Shown piece after piece: positions 14,201 through 25,614 of a stretch of DNA of 64,000 bases. Each line of letters opens with the position of its first letter. Position 1 is the first letter of the stretch. The stretch comes from Lojkania enalia (taxonomy: Eukaryota > Ascomycota > Dothideomycetes > Pleosporales), in NCBI GenBank assembly GCA_010094045.1, contig ML986584.1, forward strand, positions 310,001 through 374,000, read 5' to 3'. The notes under the pieces are model-generated. The model was given only the letters and a program-made list of their open reading frames with translations, was not told the origin of the DNA and did no database searches. The position numbers were made by a program, and so were the translations under genes.

Positions 14201-17200
14201 TATTATTTAAGTAATATAGAACTAAACTAATTTAATATTAATTTAGGGGTAAAGTTAATATAATTTAAATAGAACTCTTAACTAATTATTAGTTTAAGCT
14301 ACTTTTAAGTTTTCTATATTTTATTTATAATAACTAAAAATATCTACTCTAGTATTATTTTAACCTAGGATATATTTAATTTAGAACTAATACTAAGCTA
14401 ATTCTTTAATTTAATAAATTTAATAAATATTAAATACCTTTATAATTATAAAATATTTAAGTAAGTAATAGTTAGTATATACTAGAATTTTAGTAGTTAC
14501 TAAAGTAAGTTCTATTCTCTATTACTTAAATATAGTAATAATTATAAATAGTTTCTTATTATAAATCTTTTAGTTTAGTTCTAAACTAGATAGAATCTTA
14601 CTATAAAATATTATAGAGTACTATTTTCCGTTAAAATATTTCTATAATAGTATTTTTACAACTACTCTATTAGAAATATTAGTTTCTATTTTTATTTCTA
14701 ACGTAGGGTTAAAGTAGTAGAAAGTAGATATATTTAATAGAGCTGATTTTAATTTCTTAAAAGTAATATTATATTCTAAAATCTATATAAAAGAGGTTAT
14801 AAAACTCTATAATATAATAATTAGCTTTATAACACGCGAGAATTCCAGTATAAACTATTAATAGAATCTAGTAAAACTTAAGAAGGATTTTACACCTATT
14901 ATAGTAGTAGGTAGCTATTAGTTATATAGTACTTTTACCTTCTCTAAGTTAATCTTAAAGCCTTTATTTAAGAGAATATAGTTAAAATATTTAGTTCGGG
15001 TAATATAGAATTCGCTCTTCTTAATATTAACTTATAACCCTATTTAATATAATTTTTTAAGAACTTTCTTAATATAAATAATATATATTACCTTATCTTT
15101 AGAGTAGATAAAGATATCGTCTAGATAAGTAATATAAAAGTTATCTAAATAGTTAATTAGTATATTATTTATATAGTACTAGTAAGTTACTAAGCTGTTA
15201 TATAATTTAAAAAGTAGAACTTTATACTTATAAATTCTATATTAAATTTAAAAGGTAGTATATTTTTTAGAATTAAAGTTTATTTTAATCTTATTAAAAG
15301 CTATATAAATATTAAACTTAGTAAAAATTACTATCTTAATAGATCTAAATAGAAGTTTATCTATATATAGTATTAAATATATATTTTTATAGATAAGAGT
15401 ATTAAGTTTATAATAATCTATATAAATATATAAGTCGCTATTAAATTTATAAATATAAAGAATTAGAAATATAAAAGAGTTTAAACTCTATTTAATATAC
15501 CTATTTTATAAATTATCTATAATATACTTTTTAGTTACTTTTAGTTCCTTAATATTCTACTTATATAATAGGCTGTAACTATTAGAAAAGAGTTCTATAA
15601 GAATAATCTTATAATTATAAGAGTAATATTCTAGTAATTAATAAGCTATAGTTTTACTAAATATATCCTAATATCTATAGTATTTAGATAGTAATTAAAG
15701 ATTTACTAGTACTTTATTTTTAGTCTTATCTTCTAGCTTTAGGGCTTATTTATCTTTAATTAGCTACTTAATTTTATATAGAGATATAAAGAAAAATTTA
15801 TTCTCTTTCCTCTTTATATTAAAGTAGAAAGTATTAGCTATAATAAAAGTAATAATAGAAGAATAAGTTTTCTTTAGATTAGATTTAGATTTTATTATAT
15901 ATAAGTATATAAGAGTTTTAAACTTATTTAAACTATAAACTATAAAAGATTAATATAGTTTTAGTAGTCTTAATAAACCTTTAATATAATAGATAGTTAA
16001 ACTATAAAACTATTAATACTAGTCCTTTTCTTATAGAGTATCGTGTTGCTAGATATCTAGCTCTACCTTCTTATTATATACTAGCTAAGTTAATTATATA
16101 AGAAGAGAAAGTAAAAAATTATAAGTAATAGGATACTTAGAAAGCTATATAATCTAATTCTTATCCATATCTAGCTAGAGTTAAAAATAATATAACTATT
16201 TAATACTAATAATATAATTCTAAGTATTTAGATTTATAATAATAAATAGATAGTTTTAGATAGTTCTTCTATTAATTTATAGATATAAGTAGATATACTA
16301 ATTAACTAGGGTTTAAATTTAGTCTTAAAAACCTTTAATAGTAATTTTAAAGGGTAAGTACTATATTAATATATATAGAGCTTAAGAGAGTAATTTAGCT
16401 ACTATAGAATTAAAGAATAGAAAGCTTTAAATACTAGTATTAATAAGGGCGTTTAGTTATATACTAATATTTTTTAAATATAGAATAGTAGAGATTTAGA
16501 AGTACTTTCTTCTAAATAAATATAATAAATTAATATTTAATAAGTTATATCTATTTAAGTTTAAAATAGAGAGTTTTCTTAGACGTCTCTATTTCCTATC
16601 TAAAAACTATCTAGATAGTACTTATTTACGTCTAAAAACTCTTCTTCTTTAATTTCTTTTTATTTAACTTCTATCTCTTATATTTTAAAAACTATATATT
16701 TATTTATAAAGTATTCTAGTTTACTATAATTATAGTAATTACTTAGGGTTATATATCTTTTAGATATAAGAGTCTTACTAGGTTATTAAAGAGTAATTAT
16801 AGTAGAATAAAGTATTAATACTAGAGTAGATTAGAGTAGTATTAGATTATAAGTTACTTTAAATAAACTCTTAGAAGTCTTCTAATACCAATCTAAATTT
16901 ATTTTAGCTATAATCTAGAAGCTAATAGTTTATTCTAGAAGGTTAAGAATACTCTTTCTTTTTATATTATAAGCTATTAAGTAGACAATTATAGTATTAA
17001 AAAAGCCTTTCTATATAAGTTTAAAGTTAAGGTTTAGTATCTTTAGGCTAGAGAAAATCTTATCTTATAGGTAGAAGAACTATTTAGATTAGGATACAGA
17101 TCCTCTAATAGCTATATTAATAAAGCGAGCTTTAAAAGTTAAGAATACTTCTCTCTTATTTATTTTTAAGACTTAAAACACTTAATATACTTCTATCTTT

Positions 17201-18150
17201 TTATTATCTATAATAAAATATAATTATAAAAGTAAAATTATTTCTTTAATATTTTTAAACTAATACTAGTCTAATTTAACTAGGTATTTTAGCTCTAGAT
17301 ATTCTTTTATAGTATTAGAAGTATATTATTATACTAACGCTATATATATATATTTTATCTAATAGTAATCTATATTAATTTTAAATTAGTTTAAAATTAA
17401 AGCTTACTATTATTTAAATATAGGTTTATTACTATCTATAAAGTTTTTAATCTTAAATATACGTTTAGTAAAGTAAGCTTAAAAAGGTTTAAAGATAGCT
17501 AAAAAGTTTCTTACTAGGGGAGTTATAAAAGTTTCTTAGTATATTATTAGTACTGATTCGGTGGTTTATAAAAGTTAATTAAAATTAAAAGTTTTCTATT
17601 ATATTAAGTATATAATCTCCTCTTATAAAATTGTAATTTATTCCTTAAGGGTTAGTTTACTCTAATTTCTCTCTAAATTAGATAGGTTCTTTACTACTAG
17701 CCCTATAAAGAAAGGTCCGCCTATTATAAGACTCCCTATAAAAAGTAACGGTTATTCTATATATATAGATAGAAGTTTACTCTTACTATAACTTATATAT
17801 ATATCGATTCTAGTATAGAAATTAGAAGGTAAATTATAGTTAGATATTAGTAGTTATCTCTAATTCTAATAGATTATTAGTAGTTTCTAAGTTTCTACTT
17901 AGGTATACTCTATACAACTTTTCTAAAAACAATTTTAATTGTAGAGGATAGAAAGTTTTAAACTTAAAGGCTTTAGTTAATAGAAGGTTTTTAAGATTCT
18001 ATTTAAATAACTAAATAATTTAATATAATAGTATATAAGTATTATAATTTAAACTAAATTAGGTATATTTTAAACTTAAACGTATTTAAATAAACAATTA
18101 ATACAATATTATTAAAGAGGCTATTATTAGTAGTATTAAATTTTTCTATA

Positions 18151-18412
18151 TAATATAATAGCGTAAATAAGATAATAGGTCCGAATATAGTATAAATCTA
18201 CTTAAAAATATATAAGAGTATATAAAGGATTAGAAACCTAAAAATTCTATTAACACTTATAGGCCTTATATAAAAGGATATAGAAAAACTACTAAGCTAC
18301 TTATAAGGGAGTATATAACTATATACGGATAGGAAAAGGGGTAGAACTAGAGGTAAGATAAGATAAGTAAAAAGATAAAGTTTTTTATAGAACAATTTCT
18401 TTATATTATTAT
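18151..18412 (-). repeat. 5' LTR of the nested Gypsy element
   Basis: About 262 bp, a direct repeat of 10,970-11,232. It is slightly less mutated than its partner, keeping a few CG and CC pairs. Sequence from 18,413 on returns to the interrupted pogo copy 2. Confidence 0.9.
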
Positions 18413-18875
18413 ATATATAATTTAAACTCTAAAATATATAAGATAAAATAATTAAGCTAATTTTTACTAATAGGTTACTAACTATAATTAAGAAGTAGTT
18501 TATTAGCTATATCTTATAATATATTAAGATTAAGCTAAAACTTATATATATCTATATTAAATATATAATCTATAATTAACCTCTCTTCTAGCTTTATAAG
18601 ATTCTTTAAATTAGGGGTATAATTAGCTCTATAAAGTCTTCTATTATAGCGCTTTTTTAAGGTAGTATAGCTAACTTTAAACGTCTATACTATAGCTAGA
18701 TTTAACTTAAATTAACTTTATTTAAAAGCTTTATTTACTATAATTATATTAGCTTTAGATAAGTATATTTTATTATATAATTGTAGAGATATTATAAAAA
18801 TTAATAGAGTAGTAGAGATTTTAGTAGATTATTAACTACTTAATAGTTTTAACCGTTTAATAGTAGATTATATTA

Positions 18876-19300
18876 ATTTTATATATTTTCTATAAAATTT
18901 TTAAAGATTCTAAAATATATTTAAAAGTAAAAATAATTTTCTATTTTTTTATTTAAAAGTTTACTAGTAACTAAATAAAATACTTTTTATAGTTTTAAAT
19001 CTATTAGTTATAGTCTATATAATTCTTCTTTTTATAGATATAAAAAGGTTTAAAATAAAGAAGGCTAGTTTAAATAAAGGTAGTTTATAATAGTTATACT
19101 TCTTCTAGTATAATAATAGCTAAATTAATTATAGAGATATTATTTATTTTATATTATTACTTTATCTTCTATAACTATTTAAGATTCTTCTAATTTTATT
19201 CACCTTATATTTATTATTATAGTCTTTCTAAGTCTTTAGTATCTACGTCCTACTCTATACTACTCTAGGCTAGAGAGTACTAGATAGTATTATAACTCTA
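18876..19300. repeat. AT-rich RIP-mutated tail of the transposon block
   Basis: A+T rich sequence between the end of pogo copy 2 and the sharp rise in G+C near 19,300. By position it should hold what follows the reverse transcriptase of the Gypsy element interrupted at 6184. I saw only a weak, frame-shifted resemblance to the RNase H-side sequence, so this is inference. Confidence 0.5.
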
Positions 19301-19513
19301 CAATTCTTCAGATATTTGATAAACATTCACTCTAGTCTACTCTTCCGGCTGAATAAGTCCCTTACTAGCTCTAAGGTTAGCGTCTCGCCTGTTGCTGAAC
19401 GTTAGGGTCCTTGCACGCCCGGCTGAGCTGGCCGTTGGGCTGAGAGGGGTAGGAGACGTATTCATAGTGTCGGAAATTGCTGCTGGGCTGCTCTGAAGAG
19501 TTTGAGCGATTCG

Positions 19514-19833
19514 AATGTAATATCTCATAGTTTTGAGTCACGGGTTGATGATATAGAGTCACCTGACCTAGGGTTGAAATAGCCGAATCGCACCCTGCAG
19601 GGATGGCAGCGATTCGAATGTAATAGGCTAGTATAATAGATCACAGCGTAGCAACAATAGATAGAGTAGCAGGGCTAAAATGTTCGTATATTCAGTTCTC
19701 TTAGAAAAGAGATGGCTGATGAAAGAGAGACGAATCGCTGCCATCCCTGCAGGGTGCGATTCGGCTATTTCAACCCTAGGTCAGGTGACTCTATATCATC
19801 AACCTGTGACTCAAAACTATGAGATATTACATT
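19514..19833. repeat. 103-bp inverted repeat with 114-bp spacer
   Basis: Arms 19,514-19,616 and 19,731-19,833 are reverse complements with a single mismatch. The spacer is 19,617-19,730. A 17-bp motif (AGCGATTCGAATGTAAT) occurs directly repeated at 19,505-19,521 and 19,608-19,624, exactly one arm length apart. The sequence has normal base composition and no RIP signature although it lies within 300 bp of the RIP block. It could be a fold-back or MITE-like element or a small rearrangement scar. No coding potential is apparent. Confidence 0.85.
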
Positions 19834-20660
19834 TAGCATAAAATAATCGCCAAGTACGATAATTTATTTTTTACGAAACGATAATTGTATTTTTAACAAC
19901 CCTGACCCTGCTGTGAACTATGTTACCGGAACGGATGACATATTTGGATTTGAGTGCTTAGTTAAAACAATTCAAGTTAGGCCATGTTAAGTCTCAGGTG
20001 AAAGTCATATCACATCAATAAGCGAACGGATGAAAGGCTTCATGAAGTGTACAAGACGGTCATCCGCACCAAATCTACATTTCTATTGCCCATAACCTAA
20101 GCCATCAACGCTCAGTCGAGTGCCTGTCTACTGCTACAACAACAACCGTCCCAGACGTGCAATACATGTAATCATTACACAGGAAACCCGTAAAAGTTGC
20201 AGATCGGAAATCGCAGATCTCCCGGCGTAGAAGCATCGTGTACGCGTACTGGGGCTCAGGAGAAAGGAGATTTACAAAGTAGGGGAAACCTCCCCTAACC
20301 ATGCCAGATGAGAAGAGTAGACCCCCCTGAGTTGTTCGCCTATAAGGCTGCGTAGCCGTTGTCCCTAGTATATGTCATTGAAAGAAATGCATAAAGGCTG
20401 CGACTGTCACGCTTTGTCGGCCCATTTCATATGCGCCGGCAGATGCTGAGTACTCATCGAGCCAAGGAAAAATTGAGAGTAAATTTCGTCATTGATGCTG
20501 AGAATCATGGAACAGGGTATTAAAGATGATAAGTGAGAATCAGAAGAGAAGTAACAATGAAGCAGAAAGGTCTTAAAATAATAATACAACGCTCTCCGTC
20601 CATTGCTTTGGCAGATGATCAGAGGAATAGAGTGCGTTTCGTGCTAGAAATAGGGAAGAA
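19834..20660. other. Intergenic, no gene seen
   Basis: Base composition is normal after the AT block. Only short random open frames occur, with no recognisable protein or RNA gene. It includes the 3' flank of the PFK2 gene, which ends at 20,661 on the - strand. Confidence 0.6.
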
Positions 20661-22793
20661 CTAGGAGAACTGGTGGTGAAGCGCAGCCCGTTGTAGCTTA
20701 TAGTTCGGTAAGTGCTCAAAATCGTCCTGCTCCGCATTGTACCTCCATGCCTTGAACTCTACGCCATATGGTTTCGGCTCCAGCTGGTAGAGCATTCCCA
20801 ACGGACAGTCTAGGTCGGCAACATCGTCCCGCTTCAAGCCTTGGAAGTAGGCTAGCAGGACGCGGGCAACGGATCGGTGCGTGATCAAAAGGCAATGATC
20901 CGTCATTCGCTCGAGTTCAACAATGACGGGTCGGATTCGATTAATGATATCGAGATACCCTTCGCCTCCGGGTCCGGGGTAGCGATATGCAAGTTTATCC
21001 TTCCTCCGAAGGTTGAATTCATCGGTGTACCGTGTTTTGATCTCATCATAAGTGAGTCCTTCCATTTTACCAGCATTGAGTTCGTCGAGCATGCGCATCT
21101 GCTTGATGTCATAATCCTCGTCACAAAAATAGGCAGCAGACTGAATGCTACGCTTTAGCATAGAGGTCCAGATACAGAAGTTTTTAGGTTCTGTTTCCTG
21201 GCCAAAATAGGGATTCGGAGGTGTGTGGTCACCAGGCATGGGTGGAAAGTGTGTATTGGCGATCTTGTCGGCAAGATTAATCTCCCAAGCCTTTCGTTGC
21301 TGATCAATGAACCTTGCCATTGCTTGAGCGTACTTGCGACCGTTTTCACTCAAGTCCGAGTCGCCGCCAATCTTGCCGGCGACGTTGTCTTCGGATTCGC
21401 CATGACGTGTGATCCAGATCATACGCGGTGCTAGGTTGAAGTTGAGCAGGTAGTATACCGCCTGGCCAGCGAGAAAACCTCTAACTTGATGTGAGATCAT
21501 CTTCCGGCCGACGTCAATCATCTTAACGTAAGGCATGTTGTTATCTTCTTCGTAATCACCAAGAGGTACATAGTTCTTCTCGTAGATGGCTACACGTTGC
21601 CTAAAATCCTCTAATGCTGCAACCGGATCTTTGCCTTCATAATCGGGACCGGAAAGTTTTAATCGCATGTTGGACTCGAGTAGGTTTTGGTCCTGACACA
21701 CGCTCTCGACGAAGAGAACGTTGAGCTCGGGCCCAGCCCGGTTTCGTATCCTTTCCATAATCTGTTTCCTGCGAGCCAAGGTGCTGTTTGTGGCATCAAA
21801 GATACCAACGGAGCCATTGCCCCTTAGGATATAGTCGAGAAGCTCATCTAGCGTTTCCATGGCACATTGCTCTCGAAGTTGTGCCGCTCTTTTGTTCGAC
21901 GGATCAAAGAAGCTCGCAGACTGGTCCATTTCTTCTTCATGCTGCTCCTGCTTAGGGGCAGGGCTAGGAGGAACGGGGCCTGGGGATGTCACTTCCACGT
22001 GCGGGGAAATCTCTGTTCTAGTGACTATGTACTTGCGGGAATCATCCTGGCTATGAGAAGCGCTGGACAAGCTTAGCGGGGATAGCATTTCGTCTACATC
22101 GTTTGCCGCAGATTCGCCGTTGATTAAGATTTTCGCCGCGATTCGGGGCAGTGTCTCTTCGCCCTCCCTCAAGGCGCGTGCGACACCGGAAGGAACTCTT
22201 TCCAAGCTAGTCGAAGACAGACGAAATCCATGGCCACTAGCGGCAACACGTCGCCGCTCGCCCACATTGAAGATTTTGGTATCGTGTTGGAGCCAATTTA
22301 GGTAGCGAGTCATCTTCTTTGTGATGTAGCTCTTGCCTCGGGCAGGCAGGCCGACCATGATGATAACGAGCTTCGAGCCCACATCTCGCTGTGCGATCTT
22401 GCCATCGGGAGAGACCTTCGACTTGGTCAGACCGGGTATGTCGAGCGTCGTGGGTCGGATGCGCGGCGTTGATGCGCCCGAGTTCATGCGCGCTGGAGGC
22501 CTGCTTCGCCTGTTAGCCAAACTCTTTGATTGAAAGTATGTCTCCCAAGGAGATTGCCTACATTCGAGGACTGCCGGGCACAGACGCCGTAGGCGTGTCG
22601 CTGAGCGCAACGCCTACGCCGTCAATGGGTGGGTGTGGGAGTTGGCCATGGAGGCCCAGCCCATGCGGCTGGGGCTTCAGGTCTGTTGCATTTTGGTGTG
22701 GATGGAGGGCAAAATCCCTGGACAATGGTTCCTCGCCAAGGGCAGGAGCTACGGCTGTGGTGTCGAAGTGGACTGCAGGCTGCGCGGCGGCGT

Positions 22794-22824
<31 letters not shown>

Positions 22825-23016
22825 ATGCAGACTTGCGAGGTTAGGTGTCTGCAGGGTAATGTTGCTCATCAGAACGTTCTTTGCAAAGGTGGAGTGCTGG
22901 CTGGTGCGGCGAGTCGAGTCGGATGTTGATATAGGTGTGGAGGAGCGCCGGCGCGGTGATGGAGCCGCATTCTTATGGCCGGCGAGCATCGGCGAGGCTG
23001 CCATTGCCAGGGCCAA
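20661..23016 (-). CDS. 6-phosphofructo-2-kinase/fructose-2,6-bisphosphatase
   Basis: Makes and probably also breaks down fructose 2,6-bisphosphate, the cytosolic switch between glycolysis and gluconeogenesis. The model has two exons, 23,016-22,562 and 22,509-20,661. The 52-bp intron (22,510-22,561, GTAGGC...AACAG) splits a Met codon as AT|G and gives 767 aa. The P-loop GLPARGKS is at about 205-212, followed by NVGERRR, then an insertion of about 110 residues before FFDPSNKRA, then FDATN. The phosphatase half has RHGESEDN (about 520), AGKMEG (Glu at about 635) and LLITHRS (His at about 696), so the His-Glu-His set looks complete. The N-terminal 150 residues are low-complexity and Ser/Pro rich, with a run of Asp-Ala coded by GTCGGC repeats near 22,795-22,822. 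Starting at an internal Met at 22,487 would drop this tail. The family call is very safe; the 5' exon is well supported by frame and by its ending in PGSPR, but not proven. Confidence 0.93.
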
Positions 23017-24133
23017 TGATTGCCAAGACCTTTAGCGATATTCCACGTGACTGTCGGCCAAAAACAGTAGAGGTGCCGTCCACGAATGTGGGTGCAACAG
23101 TTGTGTAGATAGTGGAGGATAGCGAGTGAGAGGCTCGGCGACGCGCGAGGAAAGCGATGCCGGCTGTCGTCGCCGTCGCCGCCGTCGTCGTGCTGGCGTC
23201 TGGGCTGGCTTGTCCGTGAATAATGCGAGGACTGACTGAGGCTGAGGCTGGGGGCCGCCCGCGGGGCACGGGCGGGCTTCTTATGAGGATGGAGCGATGT
23301 TCGAATGACTGTATCCAGACAAACAGCTGAGTGGAGGGACAGACTGGGTCCGCCGCCGATGACTAGTAGCGTAGGGTAGACGACGGAGTGCTATGAATAT
23401 AGGCAATACATGTGGCCGGCTGTTAAATTGTTGCGTCGATTATAGAGCAAGCACGCAAGGCGCACGTTAGGCACACGCTTTCATCCACTGATGCTGGACA
23501 GATCCAGGTCCTCCAAGTTACCCATGCCTTGGCAGACGGTTATCTCTGAGTCTGAAGACGGGCGGGCTCCCCACGGATTCCGCCGACGCAGATCATACCC
23601 AATTGATTGTTCACACACACCTACCGATACGGCTGCTCGAGACGAGCTGGATATGTGCTCCTTAAGATACATGTCGATATATTCTGTGTATATTGGATGG
23701 GCATGGACGCTTGCGACCCTCTGCCTCTGCGCCTGCCCTGCTCTGACCTGCCTGTCGTCGCACAATTATTCCTTGCCTTTCTACGATTCCAACCCTCAGC
23801 GGAGCCTAGGGAGAGAGCACAGCTATCGTCAACCCAACGACGTCAGAGACTATGGAGAGTGCTACGACCAAGCCCTTGGCGAGTAATCTGAATACGCCGC
23901 GATGTTGCATTTCATCTCCCGTGGACTATTCGGACAGGCTGGCAACAGCAGTCAATCTGCTCGGAGCGTCTTTGTGGACAGGTTAGAAACAGAAATATAA
24001 GGCCAAGACGACCCCCGGACATCAGCTGCGCTGCTTCTTTCCGCGCCGCTAACTGATGTGAGACGCGGGAGGCATGTCGTGGAGAAGAGGGCCTCTCTCC
24101 CATCGGGAGGTTTTCAAGCGAGGCTCTTCCGCA
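23017..24133. other. Intergenic, promoter side of the PFK2 gene
   Basis: Contains open frames on both strands, including a - strand frame at 22,973-23,269 that overlaps the first PFK2 exon. None has recognisable content. Short GTC/GCC trinucleotide runs lie near 23,165-23,190. This is probably the long 5' leader and promoter of the PFK2 gene, a guess from position only. Confidence 0.5.
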
Positions 24134-24514
24134 TTAGGATCCTAGCCTAAGGGTGAGTACAAGTAGGCAGATGTAGGCCGCGAGGGACAGGGCTGTCAGG
24201 ACCGAGACGACGTTGCCACTAGTCCTAAATCTCTTGCGGTGCAGCCCATCCTCTCCCACTTCGGAGAAGAATTGTTTGTTTCCTGCGCGTCGTTAGTCTG
24301 TTAGCTGAGACTGACGTGCGGTGCTCGAACCTTGCTGTCGGCGGAATAGACTTGTGAACAGGACCCCCGCGCCATACACGGCAAATAGAGCGCCTATCGA
24401 GTAGAATTCGGAGGTGAAAATCTTTAATACGACAAGTGCAAACGAAAACTGCCCGATGGCTGTCCGAATGTAAGCTCCCTCGAATGTCCTTTGTGCTGCT
24501 CGGATCTCGACCAT
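24134..24514 (-). CDS. DUF202-family small membrane protein
   Basis: A small integral membrane protein of the DUF202 family; no biochemical function is established for the fungal members. Two exons, 24,514-24,331 and 24,282-24,134, are joined across a 48-bp intron (24,283-24,330, GTTCGA...GCGCAG) to give 110 aa. The family signature EIRAAQRTFEGAYIRTAIGQ opens the protein, followed by three likely membrane helices: around FSFALVVLKIF, YSIGALFAVYGAGVLFTSLF and, from exon 2, VVSVLTALSLAAYICLLVLTL. A polar loop with QFFSEVGEDG joins helices 2 and 3. The start is the ATG of MVEIRAAQ. An upstream coding exon is possible, for example one beginning at a MFE-coding ATG near 24,665 with a GTAAAC donor, but I could not join it in frame. 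Confidence 0.8.
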
Positions 24515-24535
24515 CTCGGCGCTGGTCAATACCAC

Positions 24536-25614
24536 TGAGCGCGCCCGATGAAGACGCAGCCGGTATCTGTCCGCCGCGTGCCTTCCCTATTAGACAACAC
24601 ACGGGTGAGCGAGGCCGGAAATATCGATATATTCACTACATAGAGCGGGAGTTTACCTCGAACATGATGCCTAGCAATGGAAAGAAGCTTGGTCGAAGGG
24701 GAACGTTGCCTGTTTCGCGGCCGATTTCGCTGTATTGAGTCTATTGATGATTATGTAGACGATGGCACCCCGATCATCTATCGTGGTCAGAGAGGCAGAA
24801 TACTGTACGGTGGTGTGACACGCAAGGGAGACTAGTTGGTGCAGTCCTTGGGTAGTGGTGGATGTGCGAGTCGTTCTGCCTAGAAAATCAGCGTATAGGT
24901 ACATAGATACCTACATCTGCCTGAGGACATCTCCACTGGATGACATCCATGGTCACGGGTCGCGCTCTAGAGGCATAAACCGGCTCATGCAGGGGCATCT
25001 ACTACCCTGCGTTTCCTTGCTCTACTATACCCCTGCCTACTTTTTTTTTCTACATCAATTTGATATAGTGGTGCTGCGGGTGAGGTTCATGCGTAGTCAC
25101 GAGCGTCAGGAGAGAGCTAGGTCCGCCCCCGCGTGGACACCCGCATTTGAACCTCCCCTTCCTAGTCCCTCACCCTCACTCCATGGCGGCCACTATTGCC
25201 CAACACACCCTATGCCCAGCAAGCACCCCCTTCTCTCTGTTCCCGAATTATAACCATTCGTCCCCGGCACGGCAGGCTGTCTTATGAGAGCAATCCTTCT
25301 GTTTACTGTGTCTCGCGCCTTTGGTTACAAACAGCAAACCCCCAGGCAGTATGTTTGTTGCAGCTATCTTTGTTCAGAAACTTCCCTAGTTATGACAACA
25401 ACACATTGATTGGGAATGCAGCGTACCAGCTCGCCGTGCGCCCGCCCATTCTAACTACGTCGACAGCTACCTCTTTGTCCTTACTCCGTACGTCCCCGTA
25501 ACGCCTCCGCGCCGTTACGCCCTCTACCACGTCTCATCTTTCCACGAACCCGCTGTTGATGAAATTCTCGCTTGGGAGGATCGCTGTTCAGAACAAGTAG
25601 ACGACCAAGACGAC
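24536..25614. other. Intergenic between the DUF202 and RNase H1 genes
   Basis: The spacer between divergently transcribed genes (- strand on the left, + strand on the right), presumably holding both promoters. Only short, unrecognisable open frames occur. A poly-T run lies near 25,042-25,050. Confidence 0.5.

Larger units (their letters stand above)
10970..18412 (-). mobile_element. Complete Ty3/Gypsy LTR retrotransposon, RIP-inactivated, nested in copy 2
   Basis: A 7.4-kb element with two direct LTRs of about 262 bp. Orientation is - strand, shown by three marks. A polypurine tract (AAAAAGAGGGG on the - strand) lies at 11,236-11,246 directly inside the left LTR. An RT motif TYLDDIFIYS is encoded on the - strand at about 15,100-15,130. 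An integrase-like stretch (GVKIKLSTTYYKETNR, matching the usual KLSTAYHPQTDGQTER) lies near 13,250-13,180. RT thus precedes integrase, which defines Ty3/Gypsy. Gag should lie near 16.5-18.1 kb, but I could not read it convincingly. Numerous stops show that it is dead. Confidence 0.92.
6185..18875 (-). mobile_element. Pogo/Fot1-like transposon, copy 2, split by three nested insertions
   Basis: The terminal repeat at about 6185-6240 reappears inverted at about 18,825-18,875. Between them, four separate - strand pieces (6185-6598, 8101-8660, 10,542-10,969 and 18,413-18,875) align consecutively with copy 1 at 994-2853. The last piece holds the 5' helix-turn-helix part, 10,542-10,969 the middle, 8101-8660 the DDE core and 6185-6598 the tail. 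Their summed length is about 1,865 bp, against 1,860 bp for copy 1. The element therefore inserted as a unit and was later interrupted by three other elements, listed separately. It is fully RIP-mutated and non-coding. Confidence 0.87.

Noticed and set aside
22526..23035. 169-codon + strand frame opposite the PFK2 first exon
   Set aside because: Antisense shadow created by the GTCGGC repeat; the - strand frame ends exactly at a splice donor that joins to the PFK2 body.
22973..23269. 98-codon - strand frame upstream of and overlapping the PFK2 first exon
   Set aside because: Low-complexity Ala/Thr/Arg content and no join in frame to the PFK2 exon; more likely leader sequence.
24225..24602. 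125-codon - strand frame over the DUF202 gene
   Set aside because: It is another reading frame of the same DNA; the DUF202 frame with its intron gives a recognisable protein, this one does not.
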